Shown here one piece after another: positions 17,478-26,409 of a DNA stretch of 64,000 nt; positions within the stretch are counted from its first letter, which is position 1; each line of letters opens with the position of its first letter. The DNA is taken from NCBI GenBank assembly GCA_965232265.1, contig CBDDPH010000002.1:2108001-2172000 (forward strand), read 5' to 3'. The stretch is from VXRD01 sp965232265 (lineage in GTDB: Bacteria > Latescibacterota > UBA2968). The translations under genes and the position numbers were made by a program. Under the pieces are notes generated by a model. That model made no database searches, was not told where the DNA came from, and saw nothing but the letters and a program-made list of their open reading frames with translations.

Positions 17478-18077
17478 ATGGAACTTCCTCTCTTTCCCCT
17501 CGACATGGTGCTGCTACCACACCGGCGTGTTCCCCTGCACATCTTTGAAGAGCGATACAAGCAAATGATCGGTGAATGCCTCGACAACGATACCGAGTTT
17601 GGTCTTGTATGGGGTACAGACGACGATTTTAACGACATCGGATGTGCGGCGCGTGTCGTCGGCCTGCTCAATCGATTTCCCGATGGACGAATGAACATCT
17701 TAATTGAAGGAACGCGACGCTTTCGCATTATTCAGCAATACGATATCCATCCGTATATATCGGGCTTTGTGGAAGACTTAGAAGACGACGACGAAGCTTT
17801 TGACATCGCTTTGGGGAACCGCGCCAAAAAACTCTATTCCGAAGCCATGAAGCTCTCATCGGGCTGGATATCGCCCCAAATACCCACCTTGGAACTGGGT
17901 ACACTCTCATACATCCTCGCATCAAATCTCACCTTATCCCTCGAGGAACAGCAAGCACTTCTGGAAAGCACTTCACCCAATGAACGCCTCAAAATCGTGT
18001 CTAATGCGCTCGAAAAGTCACTCGTCACCCTGCGCGAAGTAAAGCGCCGGACACGTGGAAATGGACATTTGTTGTAA
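17478..18077 (+). CDS. Lon-protease N-terminal (LAN) domain protein
   Basis: 199 aa. It matches the substrate-binding domain of Lon without ATPase or protease domains: LPLFPLDMVLLPHRRVPLHIFEERY is diagnostic (only the first part quoted). Such stand-alone domains are widespread and of unknown role, perhaps substrate recognition. ATG 4 bp after the LysR stop, so co-transcribed with it. A strong hairpin terminator follows. Confidence 0.82.
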   Translation: MELPLFPLDMVLLPHRRVPLHIFEERYKQMIGECLDNDTEFGLVWGTDDDFNDIGCAARVVGLLNRFPDGRMNILIEGTRRFRIIQQYDIHPYISGFVEDLEDDDEAFDIALGNRAKKLYSEAMKLSSGWISPQIPTLELGTLSYILASNLTLSLEEQQALLESTSPNERLKIVSNALEKSLVTLREVKRRTRGNGHLL

Positions 18078-18085
18078 AAACCAAT

Positions 18086-18122
18086 AAGAAAAGGCGGGAT
18101 ATATTACATCCCGCCTTTTCTT
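18086..18122. terminator. Strong bidirectional terminator
   Basis: Perfect 15-bp stem AAGAAAAGGCGGGAT (18086-18100) / ATCCCGCCTTTTCTT (18108-18122), 7-nt loop, T-runs both sides. It ends the LysR/Lon-N operon and the convergent oxidoreductase gene. Confidence 0.85.
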
Positions 18123-18150
18123 GTTTTTGCCGACCACTGCCTGTCGCGTC

Positions 18151-19143
18151 TCATCCGATTTGCGAATCGTAAATCGCATCGACCAATTCCATCGATTTTG
18201 CCGCATCTTCAAAATTTGTTTCGGGTTGTTGGCCTGTCTTTACGCAATCGATAAAATGGCGATTGATGGCATAAGCCCCAAAAGCGACATGTGGCTGCTC
18301 GCTTTCGCTTAGTGCCCATGGATCGAGCGACTGCACGGGTTCGACTTTGCCATCGGCAAATACCTGCCCGCCCTCTTCGGGATCGCCAAACATCGAAATC
18401 CCCGTCGAATGCACTTCCACCGTGAACATCCGCCGTCCCATCATATAACAATTTTGTAGCACACCAGTCGCGCCAGACGAAAACTTCACCAGTGCTGTGT
18501 GCATATTTCTAAACGTGGCATCCAATCGCCGCACATCGCTCGCCACGGCTTCTACTTCTCCACTGCACAAATACCGCAGCGTATCCACCGCGTGAATGCC
18601 ATCGCAGGTCAATTTTTCCAGCGCGCCCTTGTAAATGGGTTGCCCGCCCACTTCGTTTTTCAAAAAATACGACGCTGCACTGTGAACTGGCCCATTTTTT
18701 TCACATATTTCTTTTCCCGTACGGATCACTGGCGCAAACCGCCTCTGGAATGTCACACCCGTAATCACATTGTTCTTTTTTGCCAACAACGCCATCTGTT
18801 TGGCCTGCTCGGTCGTCACTGAAGGTGGTTTTTCAATAATGATATTAACGCCCATCTCCATAATATTTGCCGCCAGGTCGTATATGTGATGTGGTGGCAT
18901 AATCGCATACACCACATCTGGTTTTTCCCGTTCGATCATCGTCACATAATTGGTGTATCGCGCTGGAATATCGTATTCTCCTGCCACCTCGATCATACGC
19001 ACTTCATTCAACTCACACACGGCCACCATTTTGACATCGTCCATATCGTTCAGCGAGGGATAGTGTACACTGCGCGACCGCCCCCCCGCACCGATCATGG
19101 CAACCTTGACAACCTTCTGAGGACTCGCCGACTTCTTTCCCAT
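18151..19143 (-). CDS. Gfo/Idh/MocA-family oxidoreductase
   Basis: 330 aa. N-terminal Rossmann fold with AMIGAGGRSRS and the family's EKPP motif (lysine of the catalytic EKP), then an alpha/beta domain. These enzymes oxidise or reduce sugars, inositols or sugar derivatives with NAD(P). AGGAG precedes the ATG. It lies 12 bp downstream of the mannonate-dehydratase-like gene on the same strand, suggesting a shared uronate-like pathway. Confidence 0.85.
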   Translation of the reverse strand: MGKKSASPQKVVKVAMIGAGGRSRSVHYPSLNDMDDVKMVAVCELNEVRMIEVAGEYDIPARYTNYVTMIEREKPDVVYAIMPPHHIYDLAANIMEMGVNIIIEKPPSVTTEQAKQMALLAKKNNVITGVTFQRRFAPVIRTGKEICEKNGPVHSAASYFLKNEVGGQPIYKGALEKLTCDGIHAVDTLRYLCSGEVEAVASDVRRLDATFRNMHTALVKFSSGATGVLQNCYMMGRRMFTVEVHSTGISMFGDPEEGGQVFADGKVEPVQSLDPWALSESEQPHVAFGAYAINRHFIDCVKTGQQPETNFEDAAKSMELVDAIYDSQIG

Positions 19144-19155
19144 ATTGCTCTCCTT

Positions 19156-20097
19156 TCAATAAACCGCCTGAATCAACGCACGCATGTACCCCACGGCAAA
19201 TGCGCGCCCTGCCCACTCAGTACCCGATTGCCAGAACCTGGGGGTGTGGTCCATCATAAACGGGCCATTAAACCCCACGTCCTTGTAGGTTTGCATCGCC
19301 TTGTGCATATCGTTTTGCCCCTCATCGATAAACACCTCTCGAAAACTTCTCGGTGAACCCTGAATATCTCGAAAATGCACATACACAATTTTGTCCCGAC
19401 CACCAATATCGCGGATCGCTTCGCAAACATCCTCGCCCATTTCAGCCACGCACCCCTGACAAAATAGCATGGCATTACACGAACTGGGCGCAAGATCAAA
19501 GATGCGGTGATATTGCGACAATGTCGATACAATACGCGCGGCCCCACCCATCGGTTCGGGAATGGGCGGATCATCCGGATGCAATGCCATCCTCACGCCG
19601 TATTCTTCGGCCACGGGTATCACGCGCTTCAAAAAGTATTCGATATTTTCCCACATGCCAGCTTCTGAAATGACTTTGTCGGGCACATACACGCGCTCGC
19701 GCGCCCATTCGTCGTAATCAAACGTGCTGTATTTGACACCACCGCGCCCCGTCGCCGATTCTGTGCGAAAATTCCCAATCGGCTTAAAATTGTATCCCAG
19801 AGTGGGTATCCCGGCCTCACCCAAATTGCGGATGAACATACACCAAGCATCAATTTTTTCATCCCGGTCTTCCAAAGCCAGCGTAAATTCATCCCAACCA
19901 TAGCTGGCGGCATTCCTCAAAATCAGGCCGTGATCCGCGGCTTTATCTCGCACCTCTTCCCAGTACGCACGGCGGTCCTTGCCATCGCGCATATCCATTG
20001 ACGGATTGATCGTCAGATAGTCAACGCCAATCGCTTTGAGAAAACTCAGCGACTCATCATTCACCTGCTCGTAGTGCAACTGCTCCTGAATGGTCAT
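19156..20097 (-). CDS. Mannonate dehydratase-like (UxuA family)
   Basis: 313 aa. UxuA family motifs in order: ALHPDDPP, CQGCVAEMG, YVHFRDIQG, FIDEGQNDM and MDHTP. UxuA dehydrates D-mannonate to 2-keto-3-deoxygluconate in hexuronate catabolism. E. coli UxuA is about 394 aa, so this is a shorter branch and substrate may differ. GGAGG lies 6 nt upstream of the ATG. It pairs with the downstream oxidoreductase. The preceding 120 bp to the antiporter hold nothing notable. Confidence 0.8.
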   Translation of the reverse strand: MTIQEQLHYEQVNDESLSFLKAIGVDYLTINPSMDMRDGKDRRAYWEEVRDKAADHGLILRNAASYGWDEFTLALEDRDEKIDAWCMFIRNLGEAGIPTLGYNFKPIGNFRTESATGRGGVKYSTFDYDEWARERVYVPDKVISEAGMWENIEYFLKRVIPVAEEYGVRMALHPDDPPIPEPMGGAARIVSTLSQYHRIFDLAPSSCNAMLFCQGCVAEMGEDVCEAIRDIGGRDKIVYVHFRDIQGSPRSFREVFIDEGQNDMHKAMQTYKDVGFNGPFMMDHTPRFWQSGTEWAGRAFAVGYMRALIQAVY

Positions 20098-20223
20098 GAT
20101 AAACCTCCACTGAAAATTCGAATCCTAAAAAACGACAGCGCATGCATGAATCACTCAAAAATAGAAGTCAAGAAAACAATAGAGCGCAAAGATAAAACTG
20201 GCAGAGTCTGGACGAACTAACCG

Positions 20224-22167
20224 CTATCCATCCGGATTTTTACCTATAGTGAGAAGAATTATTGGAATGGTAATCAGCCCCAGACTGAGTCCAACCCAGC
20301 CCGGATAAATCAGCGCCGTCCCCAGATAGCCCAAAATGCCCGCGACACTCATTGTCGTCAGCGCGTAGGGAAGTTGTGTTTTAACGTGATCCAGGTGGTC
20401 ACAAGATGATGCGATACTCGCCATCACGGTGGTATCGCTAATAGGCGAACAATGGTCGCCAAAAATCGCCCCATCGAGTACCGCTGCGGCTGCCAGAATA
20501 GTAAGCGGCAGCCCCCCCAACGCATGTGCGAGGGGAACAACCGTAGGAATGAGAATCGCCATAGTCGTCCAAGACGTGCCAATTGAAAAGGCAACAAGCG
20601 CGGCGAGCAGAAAAATCAGCAAAGGCAACAGCCCCGGAGATATAAGCGGAGAAAGTGCTGCGGTGAGATACGTTGACGTACCCGCATCCGCGCAGACCTC
20701 TTTGATCGCCCATGCGAGAATCAGAATAACAATCGCATACCACACGCCGACAATACCGCGCGCCCAGGTCGAGACAGCCCCCCCCACAGAAATAACCCGC
20801 ACACCCGTTTCACCATGCCTGCGCGTAACAGCTATTGCAATCGCGAGCGCGGAACCGAGCATCGCCGCCACAAAAAGCACCTGTGAGGTATCGGCATTTG
20901 AAAAACACGCACTCCAAAACGCGCTACTCATCAAGCCATAATCCCGCCGCGCAGCCAGCACCCTCTCGTGATTCCACGTATCAAAAGCCATCCCCCCAAT
21001 AACGCATCCTATAACGAGAAGCACGGGCAAAACAGCCGCCCACCACACGGGACGGACGCCCTCAACAGGCCCAATTTCATCCTGTGCGCGTCCCGTCATT
21101 GGCGTCGCGCCCGGGCGCATCACCTGACCCGTTGTTTGTGCGCGGCGTTCAGCGGCGAGCATGGGACCGTAATCGCGGCGAAGATAAGCAGAAAGCAACA
21201 CAAAAGTAAGCGTAAGCAAACAATAGAAACGCAAAGGGAGAGCATTAAAAAAAAGCTGGTATCCCGACAGTCCGGTCTTGAGATCAATCATCAAATCCTG
21301 AAAAAGGCTGACTTCGTATCCAATCCACGTACTGATAATCGCAATACCCGCAATAGGGGCGGCAGTCGAATCGACAATATACGCGAGTTTTTCCCGCGAC
21401 ACCCTGAACCGATCCGCTATCGGGCGCAACGTAGAACCGACCACAATAGAATTGGCATAGTCGTCAAAAAAAATAGCAAGCCCCATAAAAAATGCCGCCA
21501 ACCGCGTTGAACGCGCGCCCTCGGCACGTCGGGAAAGCACATTGGCAATACCGCGATTGCCCCCCGAAAGCGTGGTCACGCGCACCATCCCGATAAGCCC
21601 TGCGGTAAACGCGAGAATATAGATCTGAAAAGAGCTTGACAAAGGCGTCCAAACATAATCAATCAGGGATTTTTGCAGCGCAACAACCGGCAAATAATAA
21701 AGGGGTTCACCCAGCGACGCGAGAAATCCCCCCGCGAGAATAGAAAGCGAAAGCCCCAGAATAAGACGCCCGCTGATAATAGCCACCAGAATTGCCGCAA
21801 CGGGCGGAAAAAGACTCCACGCCGTAACGGGCGACAAAACTTCCCCGCGTTCATCAGAACCGCGCACAGCAACGAGGTGATAACCCTCGGAGATTGCCGC
21901 GCCGCGAAATACAATCCCTTCACCCTCAGCAGACACAGCAGGCCGGCGACCTTGTGCTTCGACAAAAGCCTTTTGCAACAAGCGATCCACATCGGGCGAC
22001 AGCATCCACGGATAATCGCCGAACTGTTCCGCCAATTTGGGAATCGCGGTCAACAGTTGCTCGTGTAAAACGCGCTCCCGGTTCCCCGGCAAAACGCCCA
22101 CCAGAACCACCGCAAGAATAAGTGCAAAAATAATCCGGACAATTGGATTTTTCAAAAAATCAGACAA
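20224..22167 (-). CDS. NhaC-family Na+/H+ antiporter
   Basis: 647 aa with about 12-14 membrane helices. The TTG start at 22167 is chosen because AAAGGAGG lies 6 nt upstream; the upstream in-frame ATG at 22209 has no such site. After helix 1 comes a periplasmic loop (about 25-130), then the antiporter core with FFDDYANSIVVGSTLRP and SIGTSWTTMAIL, and a DHCSPISDTTV segment typical of NhaC. Family members exchange Na+ for H+, or malate/lactate for ions. Monocistronic. Confidence 0.85.
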   Translation of the reverse strand: MSDFLKNPIVRIIFALILAVVLVGVLPGNRERVLHEQLLTAIPKLAEQFGDYPWMLSPDVDRLLQKAFVEAQGRRPAVSAEGEGIVFRGAAISEGYHLVAVRGSDERGEVLSPVTAWSLFPPVAAILVAIISGRLILGLSLSILAGGFLASLGEPLYYLPVVALQKSLIDYVWTPLSSSFQIYILAFTAGLIGMVRVTTLSGGNRGIANVLSRRAEGARSTRLAAFFMGLAIFFDDYANSIVVGSTLRPIADRFRVSREKLAYIVDSTAAPIAGIAIISTWIGYEVSLFQDLMIDLKTGLSGYQLFFNALPLRFYCLLTLTFVLLSAYLRRDYGPMLAAERRAQTTGQVMRPGATPMTGRAQDEIGPVEGVRPVWWAAVLPVLLVIGCVIGGMAFDTWNHERVLAARRDYGLMSSAFWSACFSNADTSQVLFVAAMLGSALAIAIAVTRRHGETGVRVISVGGAVSTWARGIVGVWYAIVILILAWAIKEVCADAGTSTYLTAALSPLISPGLLPLLIFLLAALVAFSIGTSWTTMAILIPTVVPLAHALGGLPLTILAAAAVLDGAIFGDHCSPISDTTVMASIASSCDHLDHVKTQLPYALTTMSVAGILGYLGTALIYPGWVGLSLGLITIPIILLTIGKNPDG

Positions 22168-22210
22168 ATAAACCTCCTTTGATGAACCCCACCCTGCCCC
22201 TAATTTCACC

Positions 22211-22292
22211 CTTCACATTTTTGCCGTTTGAAACGGCAAACTACATCACACATCACAGCCCCTCTTTTTGATCTGCATTCATCTGCGGATCA
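22211..22292. repeat. Palindromic TTGCCGTTT repeat plus CCGCAGATG repeat
   Basis: 22211-22248 contains the palindrome TTGCCGTTTGAAACGGCAA; copies at 26358-26388, 52732-52768 and 58261-58297. 22270-22292 is the minus-strand version of the GATCCGCAGATGAATGCAGATC module. The intergenic region upstream of the antiporter and K+ channel genes. Confidence 0.7.
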
Positions 22293-22357
22293 CTTCCTTC
22301 AATATTCACTTGTAAAGATAACAAAACAATTCTATTTTGGAGCGGGAGGTAAACGCA

Positions 22358-23155
22358 ATGACCGCAAAAACACACTTGTATGCAATTCTGGAAAAAGCCG
22401 AAGAAGGGGATCGGCTGAGCCGCACAGTCGATCTTTTTATCATCACCCTCATCGTCCTGAATGTGACAATGGTCATACTCGAAACCGTCGAGGGAATTAA
22501 TGAGACTTATGGCGAATTTATCGAGCTTTTTGAAGTTATATGCGTGCTAATTTTCACCATTGAATACCTGATGCGTATCTGGTGTTGCACCGCAGATAAA
22601 AAATTCGCGCACGCACTGAAGGGACGATTGGCATTTATGCTGACGCCTCTGGCGCTGATTGATCTCATCGCCATATTTCCCTATTACGTCTTCTTGCTGG
22701 TCACAATACCGCCCGATTACACGCTTCCTCTGCGCTTGTTGCGATTATTTCGCCTGCTCAAAGTGGGCCGCTATTCGCATTCGATGCAAATGTTTGGCCG
22801 GGTAATCTGGGAAAAACGCCGGGAACTCTATCTCGTGGCATTTGCACTAACGCTCTTATTGGTCATTGTATCCAGCTTGATGTATTTTGTCGAACACCAT
22901 GCACAACCCGAAGCCTTTTCGAGCATTCCAACAACCATGTGGTGGGGCATTGTAACCCTGACAACCGTGGGCTACGGCGATGTCTTTCCCATAACGCCAT
23001 TGGGCAAATTCCTGGGGGCATTAATTGCCGTACTCGGCGTTGGGATGTTTGCCTTACCCGCTGGCATCTTGAGTTCTGGATTTATCGAAGCCATGCAGGA
23101 ATCTCGCGACACGAAATGCCCGCATTGCGGGAAAGACATTAGCAACCACGGATGA
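22358..23155 (+). CDS. Voltage-gated-type potassium channel (six-helix)
   Basis: 265 aa. Six transmembrane segments with an Arg-rich S4-like helix (RLLRLFRLLKVGRYSHS) and the selectivity filter TTVGYGD in the pore loop, then S6. A short cytoplasmic tail ends with CPHCGKD, a half zinc-ribbon motif. GGGAGG is 8 nt upstream of ATG 22358. The stop TGA is the first base triplet of a dispersed repeat (TGATCCGCAG). Confidence 0.85.
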   Translation: MTAKTHLYAILEKAEEGDRLSRTVDLFIITLIVLNVTMVILETVEGINETYGEFIELFEVICVLIFTIEYLMRIWCCTADKKFAHALKGRLAFMLTPLALIDLIAIFPYYVFLLVTIPPDYTLPLRLLRLFRLLKVGRYSHSMQMFGRVIWEKRRELYLVAFALTLLLVIVSSLMYFVEHHAQPEAFSSIPTTMWWGIVTLTTVGYGDVFPITPLGKFLGALIAVLGVGMFALPAGILSSGFIEAMQESRDTKCPHCGKDISNHG

Positions 23156-23297
23156 TCCGCAGATGGACGCAGGCATGTCCCTGTGAAAACAGGGATGGAC
23201 ACAGATGAAAGGCGAGATGTCTCACGCGAAGACACAAAGGCACAAAGAAAGGTGAGAGACGAATCCACAACCGTAGGGGCAGGTCTTGTGCCTGCCC
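23153..23297. repeat. Composite dispersed repeat at the channel stop codon
   Basis: Begins with TGATCCGCAGATGGACGCAG, whose TGA stops the channel gene. It includes the hairpin TCCCTGTGAAAACAGGGA (23178-23195), whose inverse is at 31984-32001, and GGGCAGGTCTTGTGCCTGCC(C) (23277-23297), a second hairpin. Confidence 0.7.
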
Positions 23298-23320
23298 AAA
23301 AAAAAATAAGGAGTTACATC

Positions 23321-24130
23321 ATGGACCTGGTCATTGGCAGCACAACGCGGCCTCTCAACGCCCTGTCATTTGCAGAGGCGTGTGAACACATCGCAGGCGC
23401 GGGATACACAGACGTCGCTGTATTTGCACACGATGGGGTAATACCCGTAAGTACAGAAAGCAGTGCCGCGCAAATCGCAGCCACCCAAAAGGCCGCTGCC
23501 CAGGCAGGCGTCAATCCATCCATGTTGCTCGGCAGAGCACTGCTGGAACGCGGCGTGGATGGCGCAGCGGATGCGTATAAAAAACTGTTGGACAACGCAG
23601 CCGACCTCGGCGCAAAGTGGATATTGGAATTGGGAACGGGCAAAAAAGAATACTACGGTATATATCCCGAAGTCATGCGCCGTGCCTCTGAACACGCGGA
23701 AACCTTAGACATGGGCATTTCTCTCAAGCCTCATGGGGGCATTAGCCTGACAGCAAAAGAATTGATCGACTTGTATCACCAGGTCAATCACCCCGCATTT
23801 GCGGTGAGCTATGACCCGGGCAACATCATACACTACACGCGCGGCGAAGTGCGCCCAGAGCAAGAAGTGGATGACATTGCAAAATACACCTCAACGGCGA
23901 TTGTAAAAGATTGTGCATTGGACGCTGAAAACAACCCCAATGTACAGACCACAGCAGGCGATGGCGAAGTCGATTTTCACCGCATCCTATCCGGACTAAC
24001 CGGCGGGGGATTCACAGGTCCGCTCTACGTAGAATGCGTCGGCTCCAAAACGCCTGAGGGCATCGACCGCGACCTCGCATTCACGCTCGGATATATCAGG
24101 GGAATCTTGTCGGGCATAGGGTGTTGCTAA
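23321..24130 (+). CDS. Sugar phosphate isomerase/epimerase (TIM barrel)
   Basis: 269 aa. TIM-barrel AP-endonuclease-2-like family; ILELGTGKK, KPHGGI, SYDPGN and the terminal YVECVGSK supply the expected E/H/D/E metal residues. Unlike the protein at 13071 it is clearly not a close paralogue. AAGGAG is 7 nt before the ATG at 23321; the longer upstream reading frame runs through repeat sequence. A terminator follows. Confidence 0.78.
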   Translation: MDLVIGSTTRPLNALSFAEACEHIAGAGYTDVAVFAHDGVIPVSTESSAAQIAATQKAAAQAGVNPSMLLGRALLERGVDGAADAYKKLLDNAADLGAKWILELGTGKKEYYGIYPEVMRRASEHAETLDMGISLKPHGGISLTAKELIDLYHQVNHPAFAVSYDPGNIIHYTRGEVRPEQEVDDIAKYTSTAIVKDCALDAENNPNVQTTAGDGEVDFHRILSGLTGGGFTGPLYVECVGSKTPEGIDRDLAFTLGYIRGILSGIGCC

Positions 24131-24151
24131 TAGGCGAAAAACGACTAATTC

Positions 24152-24187
24152 AAAGCCCTCCGCAACAGCATTACGGAGGGCTTTTTT
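24152..24187 (+). terminator. Rho-independent terminator
   Basis: Stem AAAGCCCTCCG (24152-24162) / CGGAGGGCTTT (24174-24184) plus six T. It ends the isomerase gene and, on the other strand, faces the oxidoreductase gene. Confidence 0.85.
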
Positions 24188-24207
24188 GCATTTTGGTAGG
24201 CTCAAGC

Positions 24208-25248
24208 CTACAATCCAAGGTCCGCAACATAATCCGCGATTCTCTTTGGCTGCCCATCCAGCGTCGTCTCCATAGCGGCGATGACCATCGCATACGAAAT
24301 AATATTCTTTTCAATGCGCGTTTCAGAAGGCGGGCCTCCGTCGAGCCAATTGAGAAACTCATCGAAAAGATGATCGTGACCTTCCCATTCAATTTCAGGC
24401 GCTTCATAAACTTCGGACGCTTTCCCAACGCGGTGAATCGTCACCGTAGCACCCTCGGCGATTTCGACCGTACCTTCTTCAAATTCGGCGCGGTAGTGTT
24501 CCCGGTGCCAGCAGTTGGTAATACCCGCCGCCGAGCTGTTCCCCTCATAAAACGCATGCGTGCCATTGTCCATATTCACGAGATACATCCCGCTCGAATG
24601 GTGATCAAAGCTCGACCATTCGGGATTCCAGCCAAATCCCATAAGTGTATCGGGATCGCCACCCGAAAGAAAACGCAGCATGTCAAAATGATGCACCGAG
24701 CCTTCAAAGAGAAGACCAAATTCCATTGTATGCCGCCAGGCTTTGCCCCAGGATTCAAATTCCCGGTAATCGCAGGCATAGCGCCCAACAATATGCTGTA
24801 GCCGACCGAGGCGGCCCTCATTGCGAATGCGAACGAGTTCCTGTTTGTTTCGAGCATAGCGATAATTTTGAATAATGGCGCAGGGCAAACCCGTCTTTTG
24901 AGCAGCGCGAACCATGTCTTTGGCCGCCTGGAGGGTATCTGCAATCGGCTTCTCAGATATCACGGGCATGCCCGCCTCAAGCGCGGCAACTGTTGCCGGC
25001 GCGTGAAACGGCGGCGGTGTTGCCACACCACAAAAATCGGCTTTGACAGCGGACACAGCATCTTGATATGAGGTAAAAAGTTGATCTTCAGACAGACCAA
25101 GTGCCTGCGCCTGACGGTCCAGCACCTCCCGATTGACATCCACGAGACCGATAATTTTGATGCGATCTCCAAATTTTTGCGTCATGCGATTGATCCAGCC
25201 CCCTGCCATACCACCGCCGCCCACCATAAGACACGTTTTAACTGCCAT
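24208..25248 (-). CDS. Gfo/Idh/MocA-family oxidoreductase
   Basis: 346 aa. Rossmann start VGGGGMAGGWI, EKP motif (ISEKPIAD), then a QNYRYARN segment with the conserved aromatic/basic residues of the substrate pocket. Substrate unknown; it faces the PhyH gene across a 220-bp divergent region. Start ATG with AGGAG. Together with the isomerase at 23321 this could be one small pathway, though they are on opposite strands. Confidence 0.83.
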   Translation of the reverse strand: MAVKTCLMVGGGGMAGGWINRMTQKFGDRIKIIGLVDVNREVLDRQAQALGLSEDQLFTSYQDAVSAVKADFCGVATPPPFHAPATVAALEAGMPVISEKPIADTLQAAKDMVRAAQKTGLPCAIIQNYRYARNKQELVRIRNEGRLGRLQHIVGRYACDYREFESWGKAWRHTMEFGLLFEGSVHHFDMLRFLSGGDPDTLMGFGWNPEWSSFDHHSSGMYLVNMDNGTHAFYEGNSSAAGITNCWHREHYRAEFEEGTVEIAEGATVTIHRVGKASEVYEAPEIEWEGHDHLFDEFLNWLDGGPPSETRIEKNIISYAMVIAAMETTLDGQPKRIADYVADLGL

Positions 25249-25272
25249 AGCACACTCCTGTTATTGGGAAAA

Positions 25273-25303
25273 AAAGAAACGGCGTGATACACACCGTTTC
25301 TTT
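25273..25303. other. Perfect hairpin in a divergent intergenic region
   Basis: Stem AAAGAAACGG (25273-25282) / CCGTTTCTTT (25294-25303), 11-nt loop, between two divergent genes. It looks like a terminator, but a terminator is not needed here; an operator or a transcript-leader hairpin is possible. Confidence 0.5.
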
Positions 25304-25468
25304 GCGTAAAATAATAAGGCACAAAAAAATATAATACCACCTACCCGATTTTGCAACCGACCATTTGCTGGTCTTTCTCCTTGCGTCCAAAGTCGAAATC
25401 TCATATAGTCCAATCAATACAATACGCCGGGACGACGCCACATCATCTAAAAACAACGGGAGGACATG

Positions 25469-26248
25469 ATGGAAGACCTCGAAACGCAACAATACCTGCT
25501 CGACTTGCAGGGCTATCTCGTCGTTGAAAATGTCTTAAACGCAGACGAAGTCGCAACACTCAATGGGCTATTTGACCAACAAAAACTGCCCCCACCGGGC
25601 AAAACGCAGCGATTTGGTAGCGCGCCAGACGGACCGGGCTTTCTGCAATGGGGAAAACCCTTTTGCGACCTCCTCGATCACCCTCAAATTATGCCCATAT
25701 TGCGCTTCCGATTGGGCGACTGTTTTCGCCTTGACCGCCTCTACGGCATGTACATGAAAGCGGGCATGGGAAGAGGGCGTCTGCACGCCGACTACGGTGC
25801 CATGTCGCCCATTTCGGGATCGGTGCCAGGCAAATACTTTAATTTTCCCAAACACGAGATCACCGACGGATTCATGGTTGTCGCGTGGAGCCTCACAGAC
25901 GCGGGGCCAGACCACGGGGGATTCTGTTGCATTCCCGGCAGTCACAAAAGCAACTACCGATTGCCCCAAAAGATATTCGATGCCTCCGAAAAATCGCCCC
26001 TTATAATCATTCCACACGCACCCGCTGGCTCCGCTATCTTATTTACCGAAGCTCTAACGCACGGGACATCGGCCTGGTACGGCAAGCACGAACGCCGCTC
26101 TCTCCTCTACAAATATTGCGTCGCGCACACAGCCTGGCGGCCCAATCGCGTACAACCGCCAACCAACACAGAACTGACACCGCGCCAGCAGATACTTTTC
26201 AGAGAGCCAGCAGAACCCCATCGCCACTTCCCATCGCTCTTTGAATAA
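25469..26248 (+). CDS. Phytanoyl-CoA dioxygenase-family protein
   Basis: 259 aa. Fe(II)/2-oxoglutarate dioxygenase fold of the PhyH family: iron ligands probable in LHADYG (His, Asp) and the distal His of ALTHGTSAWYG, with an Arg for 2-oxoglutarate in ERRSLLYKY. Members hydroxylate diverse small molecules, so the name does not imply phytanoyl-CoA. GGGAGG precedes; the second ATG of ATGATG (25469) is better spaced than 25466. Confidence 0.82.
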   Translation: MEDLETQQYLLDLQGYLVVENVLNADEVATLNGLFDQQKLPPPGKTQRFGSAPDGPGFLQWGKPFCDLLDHPQIMPILRFRLGDCFRLDRLYGMYMKAGMGRGRLHADYGAMSPISGSVPGKYFNFPKHEITDGFMVVAWSLTDAGPDHGGFCCIPGSHKSNYRLPQKIFDASEKSPLIIIPHAPAGSAILFTEALTHGTSAWYGKHERRSLLYKYCVAHTAWRPNRVQPPTNTELTPRQQILFREPAEPHRHFPSLFE

Positions 26249-26273
26249 AATGTGACACATTATTGTATCTTGA

Positions 26274-26388
26274 ACATTGGCGAGGCATGCCTCGTCCCTA
26301 CATGGTGGCGGTGGGCGAAAAATTTTTCGCCCGTACATGCCTGCGGGTCACCCTTCTCATTGCCATTTGAAACGGCAATCTACATCTC
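26274..26388. repeat. Palindromic dispersed repeats
   Basis: Three palindromes: GAGGCATGCCTC (26282-26293), the perfect 20-bp GGGCGAAAAATTTTTCGCCC (26313-26332; another copy at 46509-46525 imperfect), and TTGCCATTTGAAACGGCAA within 26358-26388. They fill the gap before queA. Confidence 0.65.
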
Positions 26389-26409
26389 ACTCTTTCAAAA
26401 ACTCGTCCA

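Noticed and set aside
19156..20097. Xylose-isomerase-like label for the 313-aa TIM-barrel protein
   Set aside because: UxuA-specific motifs HPDDPP, CQGC and FIDEGQNDM are a better fit.
22168..22209. Upstream ATG for the NhaC gene
   Set aside because: AAAGGAGG lies between it and the TTG at 22167; the extension has no hydrophobic character.
25469..26248. Interpreting PhyH proteins as phytanoyl-CoA hydroxylases
   Set aside because: The family is broad; no fatty-acid context is visible.
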